Assembly: GCA_041654215.1 (NCBI GenBank)
Contig: JBAZDY010000087.1
Coordinates: forward strand, 1 to 6,789
Direction: 5' to 3'
Length of the DNA: 6,789 nt
From: Undivivens sp041654215
GTDB taxonomy: Bacteria > Omnitrophota > Gorgyraeia > Gygaellales > Profunditerraquicolaceae
The notes beneath the pieces are model-generated. The model did not search any database and had not been told where the DNA came from. It saw nothing but the letters and a program-made list of their open reading frames with translations. The position numbers and the translations under genes are program-made. Below, piece by piece: positions 1 through 5,554 of the stretch (the first letter of the stretch is position 1; every line of letters starts with the position of its first letter).

Positions 1-40
1 GGCCGTCTTCTGCTACCGAAGAGCGGTTTACTTCGGAGTA

Positions 41-49
41 TGATATAAA
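41..49 (+). promoter_or_regulatory. possible extended -10 promoter element
   Basis: TG, one base, then TATAAA forms an extended -10 element 36 bases before the ATG at 86. I see no convincing -35. The window begins only 40 bases upstream, so a promoter further left cannot be excluded. Confidence 0.25.
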
Positions 50-85
50 GAATGGCCGGTGCAATAACCGGGAAAAGGGGGTATA

Positions 86-595
86 ATGAAAAACAAGAAG
101 ATATATATCACGCAATCCGATCTTTATCGTCTCAGGGAAATGATAAAGAAGATGATATTCGGCGGGGAGACCGATAGATTGGCTTTGGACGAGATGACCC
201 GTTTATCGGACTCGGCCACCGTATCGTTATGGCTGCGGGATGCGAGGCGGCGGAACGATCCCGGGAATGAAGCAGAGTGGACGAGGATAGAAGAACTTGA
301 AGCCGAGTTGAACAGGGCCGTTATCGTAGCCCCGGATCAAGTAAAGGCGGATATAATCACCATGAATTCGAAAGTCTGCCTTAAAGATGTCGATACCAAC
401 AAAGAAGAGATTTATGAATTGGTGTATCCGGAAGACGCTGACATCGAGCAGAATAAAATATCGGTTCTCGCTCCTATCGGCACGGCGATATTGGGATATA
501 AAGTAGGGGATATCATTGAATGGAAGGTCCCAGCCGGACTGAGGAAGTTTAAGATTCAAAGAATATTATATCAACCGGAAGCCGCCAAGGAATAG
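86..595 (+). CDS. Rnk/GreA-type RNA polymerase-binding protein
   Basis: 169-residue cytoplasmic protein of the GreA/GreB-Rnk family, whose members bind RNA polymerase at the secondary channel. The C-terminal half (about residues 86-165) matches the Rnk FKBP-like domain: a TMNSKV strand at 92-97, LVYP at 112-115, SVLAPIGTAILGYKVGD at 126-142, EWKVP at 145-149 and YQPEAA at 162-167. The N-terminal half (about 9-78) should form the helical arm. It is longer than in E. coli Rnk (136 residues) because of roughly 40 extra residues at 27-66, which contain RRRNDPGNEAEW, similar in pattern to the acidic tip of the GreA coiled coil. The ATG is supported by a GGGGG Shine-Dalgarno at 77-81, four bases upstream. 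The family is clear; whether it acts as Rnk, as a transcript-cleavage factor or as a competitor of Gre/DksA cannot be told from sequence. Confidence 0.85.
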   Translation: MKNKKIYITQSDLYRLREMIKKMIFGGETDRLALDEMTRLSDSATVSLWLRDARRRNDPGNEAEWTRIEELEAELNRAVIVAPDQVKADIITMNSKVCLKDVDTNKEEIYELVYPEDADIEQNKISVLAPIGTAILGYKVGDIIEWKVPAGLRKFKIQRILYQPEAAKE

Positions 596-665
596 TATCT
601 TTAGAATTCCGGATGGGGGTACAGTAATATGTTTAAGGAGCATTCGGGTTTATGCCCGGGGCATC

Positions 666-693
666 TTCATACAGTGAAATCCCGGTATATAAT
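666..693 (+). promoter_or_regulatory. possible promoter for the TPR gene
   Basis: A perfect TATAAT (688-693) lies 24 bases before the ATG at 718, with a weak -35 candidate TTCATA (666-671) at 16-base spacing. Only the -10 is convincing. Transcription from here would leave a leader of under 20 bases. Confidence 0.3.
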
Positions 694-717
694 GAATAAC
701 CGGCAAGCCTTTGAACC

Positions 718-1311
718 ATGGCCGATATAGGTCTATACCGGCTGCGCCGTAAACTTGACGATATCATCACTTATTTCGGCGCGGCGCCTGCCGGCAGGCT
801 GGTGGAGGAAGGGCTGCGGCTGTCACGCGAAAGAAATATGCCGGCCGAAGAGATGTATTTCAAGGCGCAGCGGGAGATACTGGAAGGCAATTTCGGCGAC
901 GCCATCGTGTATCTGGATTCCGCGATCAAGCTCAATCCCTTGGACGGGGCGGCTTACAATGACCGCGCCTTGTGTATGGTGGAACTGGGGATGATTGACG
1001 CGGCCCTGCCGTATTTCGACAAGGGCATAGAGAGCGAGCCGGATTATGCCACCATTTTCCATAATAAAGGCTGGTTGTTGAACAAGATGGGCGAGCATCA
1101 GCAGGCGGTGGCGCTTTTCGAGAAGGCGCTGGGGATCGAACCCGGCCGGGCCGTGACTTACGAGAATCTGGCGGACGCTTACCGTAATCTCGGGATGAAG
1201 AAAGAGGCGCTTGCGGCGCTGAAGAAGGCGCTGGAATTCCTGCCGTCGTCCTGCCCGGAGATCAGGGAACAGATCGAGTCCGGGATCAAAGAGCTTTTAG
1301 GGCAATGTTAA
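718..1311 (+). CDS. tetratricopeptide-repeat (TPR) protein
   Basis: 197-residue soluble protein without signal peptide or membrane segment. After an N-terminal helical stretch (1-40), four consecutive TPR units can be read at about 44-75, 77-109, 111-143 and 145-176. They show the usual pattern of small and large hydrophobic residues and Pro near the repeat ends (KLNP 71-74, SEPD 106-109, IEPG 140-143, FLPS 174-177). TPR arrays are helical scaffolds for protein-protein binding; the partner is unknown and no enzymatic domain is attached. The start is fixed fairly well because an in-frame TGA lies at 712-714, one codon upstream, so ATG 718 is the first possible ATG. It lacks a visible Shine-Dalgarno, and a short upstream reading frame (629-730) that has one overlaps the start. 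The next gene is convergent, so this gene ends its transcription unit. Confidence 0.85.
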   Translation: MADIGLYRLRRKLDDIITYFGAAPAGRLVEEGLRLSRERNMPAEEMYFKAQREILEGNFGDAIVYLDSAIKLNPLDGAAYNDRALCMVELGMIDAALPYFDKGIESEPDYATIFHNKGWLLNKMGEHQQAVALFEKALGIEPGRAVTYENLADAYRNLGMKKEALAALKKALEFLPSSCPEIREQIESGIKELLGQC

Positions 1312-1341
1312 ATAAGGTCCTGATAATCGAAATTAGACTAC

Positions 1342-1378
1342 AATCGAGAACTTTTATTGAATCAAATCTCGATTTTCG
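1342..1378 (+). terminator. possible weak terminator after the TPR gene
   Basis: AATCGAGA (1342-1349) and TCTCGATT (1367-1374) form an 8-bp stem with a 17-base loop, beginning 31 bases after the TPR stop codon and running into a short T-rich stretch (GATTTTCG). The T tract is short and partly inside the stem, and an alternative pairing TCGAAA (1327-1332) with TTTCGA (1374-1379) competes, so the terminator call is tentative. Confidence 0.3.
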
Positions 1379-1386
1379 ACTCTCGC

Positions 1387-1435
1387 TTGCTCCGTGCGCT
1401 GTTTAAAAAAATTATTTAACAGCGCACTAGAGCAA
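1387..1435. repeat. long imperfect inverted repeat between convergent genes
   Basis: TTGCTC (1387-1392) pairs with GAGCAA (1430-1435), and GTGCGCTGTT (1394-1403) pairs with AACAGCGCAC (1418-1427). Sixteen base pairs are broken only by a C opposite TA, with an A/T-rich loop that can pair further. It lies between the ends of two convergent genes (1311 and 1555). No T run follows on either strand, so it is not a textbook intrinsic terminator. It may still stop transcription in both directions, protect 3' ends, or be a copy of a dispersed palindromic repeat. Confidence 0.6.
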
Positions 1436-1554
1436 TGCCCGCCTTAGAACCGGCCATAAGACCGCCCTCTTAAGCCGTGCAGGACGCAGTCTTTGCGGGG
1501 CGGAAAAGATCCGGATTTGCAAGTGCGGTATACATTGCCGGGGCGCGGTCGGTT

Positions 1555-1983
1555 TTAGAGAGCTTCGCACTGCCGTCCAAAGACATCTTCGATATTTTTC
1601 AGCAGTTCGTCCATCTGGAAAGGCTTGGTCATATAGTGGTTGGCGCCGATGACTTTACCGATGATAGCGTCCACGGTGGAAGCCTTGGCGGTGACCATGA
1701 TGATGGGGATATTCTCCGTCGTTTCCTCTCCGCGGATCTTCTTGCAGACTTCTTCTCCGGTGATCTTGGGCAGTATCAAGTCGAGGATGATCAAGTGAGG
1801 AGGTTCCTTCAGGGCTTTTTGCAGGCCTTCTTCTCCATCGTTGGCTACGCAGACCTCGTATTTGCCGGTTTGCTCCAGGTTGAGCTTGACCAGCGCGGCG
1901 AGATGGCTTTCGTCATCAATTATGAGTATTTTTCTTTTTTGCCGCATTCGCGTTCCAGGCTTGTGAATTTGAATCCCCCCCAT
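1555..1983 (-). CDS. single-domain response regulator (CheY-like receiver)
   Basis: 142-residue protein made almost only of a receiver domain. All key residues are visible: acidic pair D23-D24 in ILIIDDE, phospho-acceptor D68 in LIILDLILP, T98 in MVTA, and K120-P121 in MTKPF. No DNA-binding or enzymatic output domain follows, so it presumably relays phosphate or acts by protein contact, as CheY and Spo0F do. No histidine kinase is next to it, so it is an orphan here. The start is uncertain. ATG 1983 has AGGTGG twelve bases upstream, whereas the internal ATG at 1945-1947 (M13) gives the usual short lead (MRQKRKIL) into the first strand but has only a weak GGA upstream. The first 12 residues do not look like part of the domain, so M13 may well be the real start. 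Confidence 0.92.
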   Translation of the reverse strand: MGGIQIHKPGTRMRQKRKILIIDDESHLAALVKLNLEQTGKYEVCVANDGEEGLQKALKEPPHLIILDLILPKITGEEVCKKIRGEETTENIPIIMVTAKASTVDAIIGKVIGANHYMTKPFQMDELLKNIEDVFGRQCEAL

Positions 1984-1989
1984 ATTTAT

Positions 1990-2018
1990 AGTTTACCACC
2001 TGTTTTAGATTCTCTCAA
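1990..2018 (-). promoter_or_regulatory. possible promoter of the response regulator
   Basis: Read on the minus strand, TTGAGA (2018-2013) and TAAACT (1995-1990) are separated by 17 bases. The expected transcription start falls at about 1983-1984, on top of the first ATG. If this promoter is used, translation more likely begins at the internal ATG 36 bases downstream. No other element supports it. Confidence 0.35.
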
Positions 2019-2064
2019 GAGCAAGGAAGGGCTATTTTTGACCGCGTGCGATGATCTAATAGTA

Positions 2065-2093
2065 TTAGAGTTTTCAGTAAAAAAGAGTATAAT
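2065..2093 (+). promoter_or_regulatory. possible promoter of the small membrane protein gene
   Basis: A perfect TATAAT at 2088-2093 sits 17 bases after a poor -35 (TTAGAG, 2065-2070). A better -35 (TTGACC, 2038-2043) lies further upstream, spaced 19 bases from TATTAG (2063-2068). Either would start transcription before the ATG at 2159. Confidence 0.4.
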
Positions 2094-2158
2094 TACTGTT
2101 GCGGCGCGGATATCCCAAAAGAGGAACGCTCCTTAAGCAGGGCAGACAGAGAGGCAAT

Positions 2159-2377
2159 ATGACCGTTTTCTTATGGATCGTAATGATAATTATCGCTTTC
2201 TTCATTTTCTCTTCGCTGTTGCATAAAACCAAGGATCAGGAAACGGAAGAGAAGAATAAAGAGGAAGCCTCGCGCCGCCGGGTGGAGAAAAATATCATTA
2301 ACCCGGAGAATAAGCTTCACGAAGAAGAGAAGAAACGCTGGGAAAACGACTACTGGGACCGCAAAGAGAAGAAATAG
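2159..2377 (+). CDS. small membrane-anchored protein with charged tail
   Basis: 72-residue hypothetical protein. Residues 1-21 (MTVFLWIVMIIIAFFIFSSLL) form one hydrophobic segment with no charge until H22-K23, a signal-anchor. The remaining 50 residues are dominated by Lys, Glu and Arg (KDQETEEKNKEEASRRR, then EEEKKRWENDYWDRKEKK) and are probably helical or disordered on the cytoplasmic side. The ATG at 2159 is chosen because GAGAGG stands just upstream (2149-2154); a longer frame from a TTG at 2099 would put a basic 20-residue piece ahead of the membrane helix with no ribosome site. No cysteine, lipobox or known motif is present. It is divergent from the response regulator and stands before the zinc operon, but a separate promoter at 2434 makes co-regulation unlikely. 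Function unknown. Confidence 0.65.
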   Translation: MTVFLWIVMIIIAFFIFSSLLHKTKDQETEEKNKEEASRRRVEKNIINPENKLHEEEKKRWENDYWDRKEKK

Positions 2378-2433
2378 CCCATCCGTTTTAAACGACACTC
2401 TCCGTTTTAGCCCGTTTGAGTCTCATTGCGCCG

Positions 2434-2463
2434 TTGACAGGCGGTATTATTTTGTGTTATAAA
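2434..2463 (+). promoter_or_regulatory. sigma70-type promoter of the zinc-uptake operon
   Basis: A perfect -35 TTGACA (2434-2439) is followed after 18 bases by TATAAA (2458-2463), or after 17 by TTATAA (2457-2462). Transcription should start near 2469-2471, about 93 bases before the ATG at 2563. The -10 overlaps the palindromic operator, the usual arrangement for repression by blocking RNA polymerase. Confidence 0.7.
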
Positions 2464-2482
2464 TAGAAATCATTTCTATTTA
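2460..2482. promoter_or_regulatory. Zur/Fur-type operator, perfect 23-bp palindrome
   Basis: Left arm TAAATAGAAAT (2460-2470), central C (2471), right arm ATTTCTATTTA (2472-2482), with no mismatch. The core AAAT-n-G-n-AAT, centre base, ATT-n-C-n-ATTT agrees with the Bacillus Zur box half-site AAATCGTAAT at 8 of 10 positions per half. The inner seven bases (TAGAAAT) match Zur (TCGTAAT) at five positions but Fur (TGATAAT) and PerR (TTATAAT) at four. It covers the -10 and the predicted start site directly upstream of a Fur-family gene, which argues for autoregulation of the operon. The Bacillus boxes are quoted from memory of the literature. Confidence 0.75.
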
Positions 2483-2509
2483 CATTGATGCGGAAGGATT
2501 TAGTTTCTA

Positions 2510-2523
2510 CCGATAATTATCGG
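2510..2523. promoter_or_regulatory. second perfect palindrome in the operon leader
   Basis: CCGATAATTATCGG is a perfect 14-bp palindrome, 39 bases downstream of the centre of the first operator and inside the untranslated leader. It contains GATAAT and ATTATC, the words of Fur boxes, but overlapped so that the spacing differs from the standard box. It could be a secondary regulator site or chance; its loop would be too tight for a full RNA hairpin. Confidence 0.35.
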
Positions 2524-2562
2524 CCGCCCGGAGTTTTTGCGGAGGTGCGCAAGTAAAGCATA

Positions 2563-2994
2563 ATGGAAAAGTATCTGGCGGTATTAAAGGAACATCATTT
2601 CAAGATAACTCCGCGCAGAAAAGCGGTGCTTGAGTTGTTCTTGCGGGAAAAGCGGTATCTTGGCCCTTATGAGATCAAACAGATGCTGGGGAAGGCGTCT
2701 CTGGAGGTAGGTCTGCCTTCGATATACCGTATTCTGGAAGAACTGGAGGGATCCGGCATCCTGGTAAAAATAGAACACAGCAGCCGCCGGCTTTATTATT
2801 GTCTTTGCCGCAAGCCGTATGTAAGTCACCATCATTTTATCTGCAGCAAGTGCAACAAGGTCGAAGAGGTGGAATTCTGCAATTTTCCGGAAATATCCAG
2901 TTTTATAGAAAAAAAACTTAACGCCAGGGTTCAGCATCATTCCTTGCATATAGAGGGGTTGTGTTCGGAATGCCGGTGGGAAAACAGCCCATAA
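2563..2994 (+). CDS. zur: Fur-family metalloregulator, probably zinc-responsive Zur
   Basis: 143-residue cytoplasmic DNA-binding repressor of normal Fur-family length. The winged helix is at about 1-80: KITPRRKAVLELF at 14-26, the recognition helix around LPSIYRILEELEGSGI at 51-66, and a wing to YYC at 78-80. The C-terminal dimerisation and metal domain starts at the HHHF motif (89-92). Two CxxC pairs, C94/C97 and C134/C137, form the structural zinc site. H89-H91, E102 or E104, and H125, H126, H129 are candidate regulatory-site ligands. It is the first gene of the operon with the metal importer, under a Zur-like palindrome, which is why Zur is preferred over Fur, Mur or PerR. The ribosome site GGAGGTG (2541-2547) is unusually far (15 bases) from the ATG, and a three-codon frame (GTG CGC AAG TAA) fills the gap. 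Specificity for zinc is inferred, not shown. Confidence 0.88.
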   Translation: MEKYLAVLKEHHFKITPRRKAVLELFLREKRYLGPYEIKQMLGKASLEVGLPSIYRILEELEGSGILVKIEHSSRRLYYCLCRKPYVSHHHFICSKCNKVEEVEFCNFPEISSFIEKKLNARVQHHSLHIEGLCSECRWENSP

Positions 2995-3022
2995 CCGGAC
3001 AATATTCTTAAAGGAGGCAGAG

Positions 3023-3913
3023 ATGGGTGGATATAAACGATTTATGACGGGAGTTGTATTGTTGTCGGTATTTACCGGTGTGTTCGCGCGCGGCGCGTGC
3101 GCCGCTCAGAAGGAAATAAAAGTAGTCGCTTCTTTTTATCCGGTGTATATTATGGCCCGGAACGTGATAAAAGACGTGCCGGGAGTGTCGCTGGAGAATC
3201 TTACTCCGCCGTTCACCGGGTGCCTGCATGATTACGCGCTTACTGCCGCGGACATGAGAAAGCTCGCCGGGGCCCAGGCGTTGATTGTCAACGGAGCCGG
3301 CATGGAGTCTTTTCTTGAAGAGGCAGCGGCCCGGCATCCCGGTTTGCGCATTATCGGCGTATCGGAAGGGATTTCTTTGATAAAAAGCGATGATGAAGAA
3401 AATCCTCATATCTGGGTGGGCATTTCCGGCGCCGTCAAACAGGTGAAGAATCTCGGCGCGGCCATGCAGAGCCTGGATCCGGCGCACAAAGAGCTTTACG
3501 CCCAGAATACAGCCGACTACGTAGCGAAGCTCGACTTCCTGCGGAAACAAATGCACGCGCAGCTGTCGTCCTATAAAGGCAGAAAGATCATCACTTTTCA
3601 CGAGGCATTCCCGTATTTCGCCGAGGAGTTCGAGCTGGAGATCGCGGCCGTGGTGGAACGCGAACCGGGGAGCGAGCCCAGCGCGAAGGAACTTGCGGAG
3701 ACGATAGATCTGATCAGGAATTCAGGCAAAGACGGCTGCGTGTTGTTCAGCGAACCCCAGTATCCGTCTTCAGCCGCCGAAACCATCGCCGCGGAAACAG
3801 GGTTGAAAGTGTATGTGCTCGATCCGGCGGTGAGCGGCCCGGACGAAGACGACGCCTATCTTAAGATAATGGAAAAGAATCTGGAAGTTTTAAAGGATGC
3901 TTTCCGAAAATAA
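3023..3913 (+). CDS. znuA: periplasmic zinc/manganese-binding protein of an ABC importer (ZnuA-like)
   Basis: 296-residue cluster A-I (TroA/ZnuA family) solute-binding protein that captures a divalent metal in the periplasm and hands it to the permease. A Sec signal peptide spans about 1-28 (K5, R6, hydrophobic 10-21, cleavage near ACA-A at 25-28). There is no proper lipobox, because R23 stands at -3 of C26, so it should be soluble. Expected metal ligands are visible in order: H69 in GCLHDY, H129 in NPHIW, H193 in TFHEAFPYFA, and D267 in VYVLDP as possible fourth ligand. Three histidines favour zinc over manganese. The long His-rich loop of many ZnuA proteins is missing; a short acidic stretch (SDDEEN 122-127) lies in its place. 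The start has an ideal site, AAGGAGG at 3011-3017, five bases before ATG. The gene begins 28 bases after the regulator and is 17 bases from the ATPase gene. Confidence 0.9.
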   Translation: MGGYKRFMTGVVLLSVFTGVFARGACAAQKEIKVVASFYPVYIMARNVIKDVPGVSLENLTPPFTGCLHDYALTAADMRKLAGAQALIVNGAGMESFLEEAAARHPGLRIIGVSEGISLIKSDDEENPHIWVGISGAVKQVKNLGAAMQSLDPAHKELYAQNTADYVAKLDFLRKQMHAQLSSYKGRKIITFHEAFPYFAEEFELEIAAVVEREPGSEPSAKELAETIDLIRNSGKDGCVLFSEPQYPSSAAETIAAETGLKVYVLDPAVSGPDEDDAYLKIMEKNLEVLKDAFRK

Positions 3914-3930
3914 AAGCGAAGGAGACGGAG

Positions 3931-4719
3931 TTGCTTAATACCTGCGAACATTGCTGCACGAGGGTGGAGGATCTGACGGTAAAACTGGGCAGCAACGTTA
4001 TACTGTCCAGAGTCAATCTGCACGTCAATTGCGGCGAGGTCGTCGGAGTGGTCGGGCCCAATGGGGCAGGCAAGACCACTCTGTTGCGCACTTTGATGGG
4101 AGAGATGCCTTACCAGGGGAGGATATCCTTCCGCGTTGGCGGTAATCCTTCCCAGACGCCCAAGATAGGTTATGTCCCGCAGAAACTGCATTTGGAAAAA
4201 GGGGCGCCCGTCAGCGTCGCGGATCTGGTGGCGTCGGCGGTAACCCGCAGGCCGGTCTGGGCCGGGATAGACGGCAGCACTGCCGGCAGGGTCAAAGAGG
4301 TTCTGTCGCTGTTTTCCGCGGAGCACCTTGTCAAAAGAAAGGTCGGAGATCTTTCGGGAGGGGAATTGCAGCGCGTTCTGCTGGCGATCGCCATGACGCC
4401 CGCCCCGGATCTTCTTTTGCTCGACGAGCCTGCCAGCGGCGTGGACGCGAAGGGATTGGCGCTTTTTTACCGCATCGTGCGCGGCCTGAGGCAAACGCAT
4501 GATATCTCGGTCGTACTGGTGACGCACGATCTTGCAGGGATTTATTCTTACGTGGACAGGATGGTGCTGCTTAACCGCGGAGTGATCGCTGAAGGCAGGC
4601 CGCAGGAGGTGCTGGCAGACGGCAAATTAGTGGAGGTGTTCGGAGCGGCTTTGTGGAATATTTCGTGTCTGCCCGCTATTGTAAAGGATAAGGGTAAAGG
4701 CGGCGATAATGCTGATTGA
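3931..4719 (+). CDS. znuC: ATP-binding subunit of the zinc ABC importer (ZnuC-like)
   Basis: 262-residue ABC ATPase that drives metal import at the inner face of the membrane. All motifs are present: Walker A GPNGAGKT 42-49, Q-loop Q84 in YVPQK, signature LSGGE 141-145, Walker B LLLLDEP 161-167 and the switch histidine H199 in VTHD. The start is TTG at 3931: AAGGAG (3919-3924) lies six bases upstream, and the next in-frame ATG is beyond Walker A, which would destroy the protein. The extreme N-terminus carries a Cys/His cluster, C5-E-H-C8-C9, plus C34 just before Walker A. I believe a similar cluster exists in some metal ABC ATPases of other bacteria, so it may be a subfamily trait able to bind metal. 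Its last 11 bases overlap the permease gene, so translation of the two is probably coupled. Confidence 0.92.
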   Translation: MLNTCEHCCTRVEDLTVKLGSNVILSRVNLHVNCGEVVGVVGPNGAGKTTLLRTLMGEMPYQGRISFRVGGNPSQTPKIGYVPQKLHLEKGAPVSVADLVASAVTRRPVWAGIDGSTAGRVKEVLSLFSAEHLVKRKVGDLSGGELQRVLLAIAMTPAPDLLLLDEPASGVDAKGLALFYRIVRGLRQTHDISVVLVTHDLAGIYSYVDRMVLLNRGVIAEGRPQEVLADGKLVEVFGAALWNISCLPAIVKDKGKGGDNAD

Positions 4720-5554
4720 CGTCTGGTACAATCTGCTAAACACCCTGCCGTTTGAATGGGCGCATTATGTCTTCATGAAAAACGCCCTACTGGCGGTCTT
4801 GCTGGTCACTCCGCTGTTCGCTTTGATGGGAACGATGGTGGTCAGCAACCGCATGGTTTTCTTTACCGATGTCCTGGGACATTCCGCGCTTACCGGTATT
4901 GCCATCGGCGTTCTGCTCGGTTTTCAGGACCCGGCATTGCCGATGCTTCTGCTGGCGGTACTGCTTTCCGTAGGCGTCAACCTTTTGAAAAACATGACGC
5001 GGGCGTCTATGGATACCATCCTGGGCGTATTGTTCGCTTTTATCGTGGCCTTGGGGATCGTTGTCCTGAGCAGGCGGGGAGGTTTCGCGAAATACACCGG
5101 TTACCTGATCGGGGATATTCTGACCGTGACCCCCGCGCAGATAGGATGGCTGCTGGCGATCGCCGCTGCCGTTATGGTTTATTGGTTCGCCGCCGGCAAT
5201 GCCATGATCTTTACCAGTATCAGTTCTTCTCTGGCGCGCAGCCGCAAGGTGAATACTTTCTGGGTGGAGACTAGTTTTACCGTGCTGCTGGCGCTGGTGG
5301 TGATCCTTTCTATAAGGCTGGCCGGGATATTGATCATAAATTCTCTGCTTGTGCTCCCGGCGGCGGCGGCCAGAAATATCTCCCGCAATATGCGCGCTTA
5401 CACGGCTTGGGCTGTGTTAATCAGCCTTTTCTCCGGCATCAGCGGCTTGATCGTTTCTTTCTATTGGGGAACGGCGTCTGGGGCGACGATCGTGCTTTTC
5501 GCCGCGGCCTGCTACGCCGTCTCGGCGCTCTTCGGGGCGGGCAAAAACAGATAA
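4709..5554 (+). CDS. znuB: membrane permease of the zinc ABC importer (ZnuB-like, ABC-3 family)
   Basis: 281-residue integral inner-membrane protein that forms the metal channel with the ATPase. Hydrophobic segments appear at about 27-45, 59-72, 75-92, 103-120, 144-160, 189-218 (long, possibly two), 229-252 and 257-275, in line with the eight or nine helices of the ABC-3 family. Typical motifs are FFTDVLGHSALTGIAIG (51-67), corresponding to the FxGDALSHA region with D54 and H58, and SGATIVLFAAA near the end. The ATG overlaps the ATPase gene by 11 bases and has AAAGGCGG (4696-4703) five bases upstream. It is the last clear gene of the operon. Its stop codon lies inside an inverted repeat (5532-5562). 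Substrate assignment follows from the neighbours. Confidence 0.92.
   Translation: MLIDVWYNLLNTLPFEWAHYVFMKNALLAVLLVTPLFALMGTMVVSNRMVFFTDVLGHSALTGIAIGVLLGFQDPALPMLLLAVLLSVGVNLLKNMTRASMDTILGVLFAFIVALGIVVLSRRGGFAKYTGYLIGDILTVTPAQIGWLLAIAAAVMVYWFAAGNAMIFTSISSSLARSRKVNTFWVETSFTVLLALVVILSIRLAGILIINSLLVLPAAAARNISRNMRAYTAWAVLISLFSGISGLIVSFYWGTASGATIVLFAAACYAVSALFGAGKNR

Noticed and set aside
16..36. Inverted repeat CCGAAG/CTTCGG at the left edge
   Set aside because: A six-pair stem with a nine-base loop and no T run; too weak to call a terminator, and the upstream gene is outside the window.
1387..1435. Integron attC site or transposon end
   Set aside because: No matching core sites (GTTRRRY/RYYYAAC in the required positions), no integrase or transposase, and no flanking target duplication seen.
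1477..2136. Long plus-strand reading frame (about 219 codons) across the response-regulator region
   Set aside because: It lies opposite the clear receiver-domain gene, whose catalytic residues are all in the minus-strand frame; the plus-strand product has no family pattern.
2382..2417. Repeated CCGTTT words (2383, 2402, 2412) before the zinc operon promoter
   Set aside because: Unequal spacing (19 and 10 bases) and a very short word; no sign of an operator array.
3023..3110. Lipoprotein signal for the metal-binding protein
   Set aside because: The cysteine at residue 26 is preceded by RGA, which does not fit a lipobox; ordinary signal peptidase I cleavage fits better.
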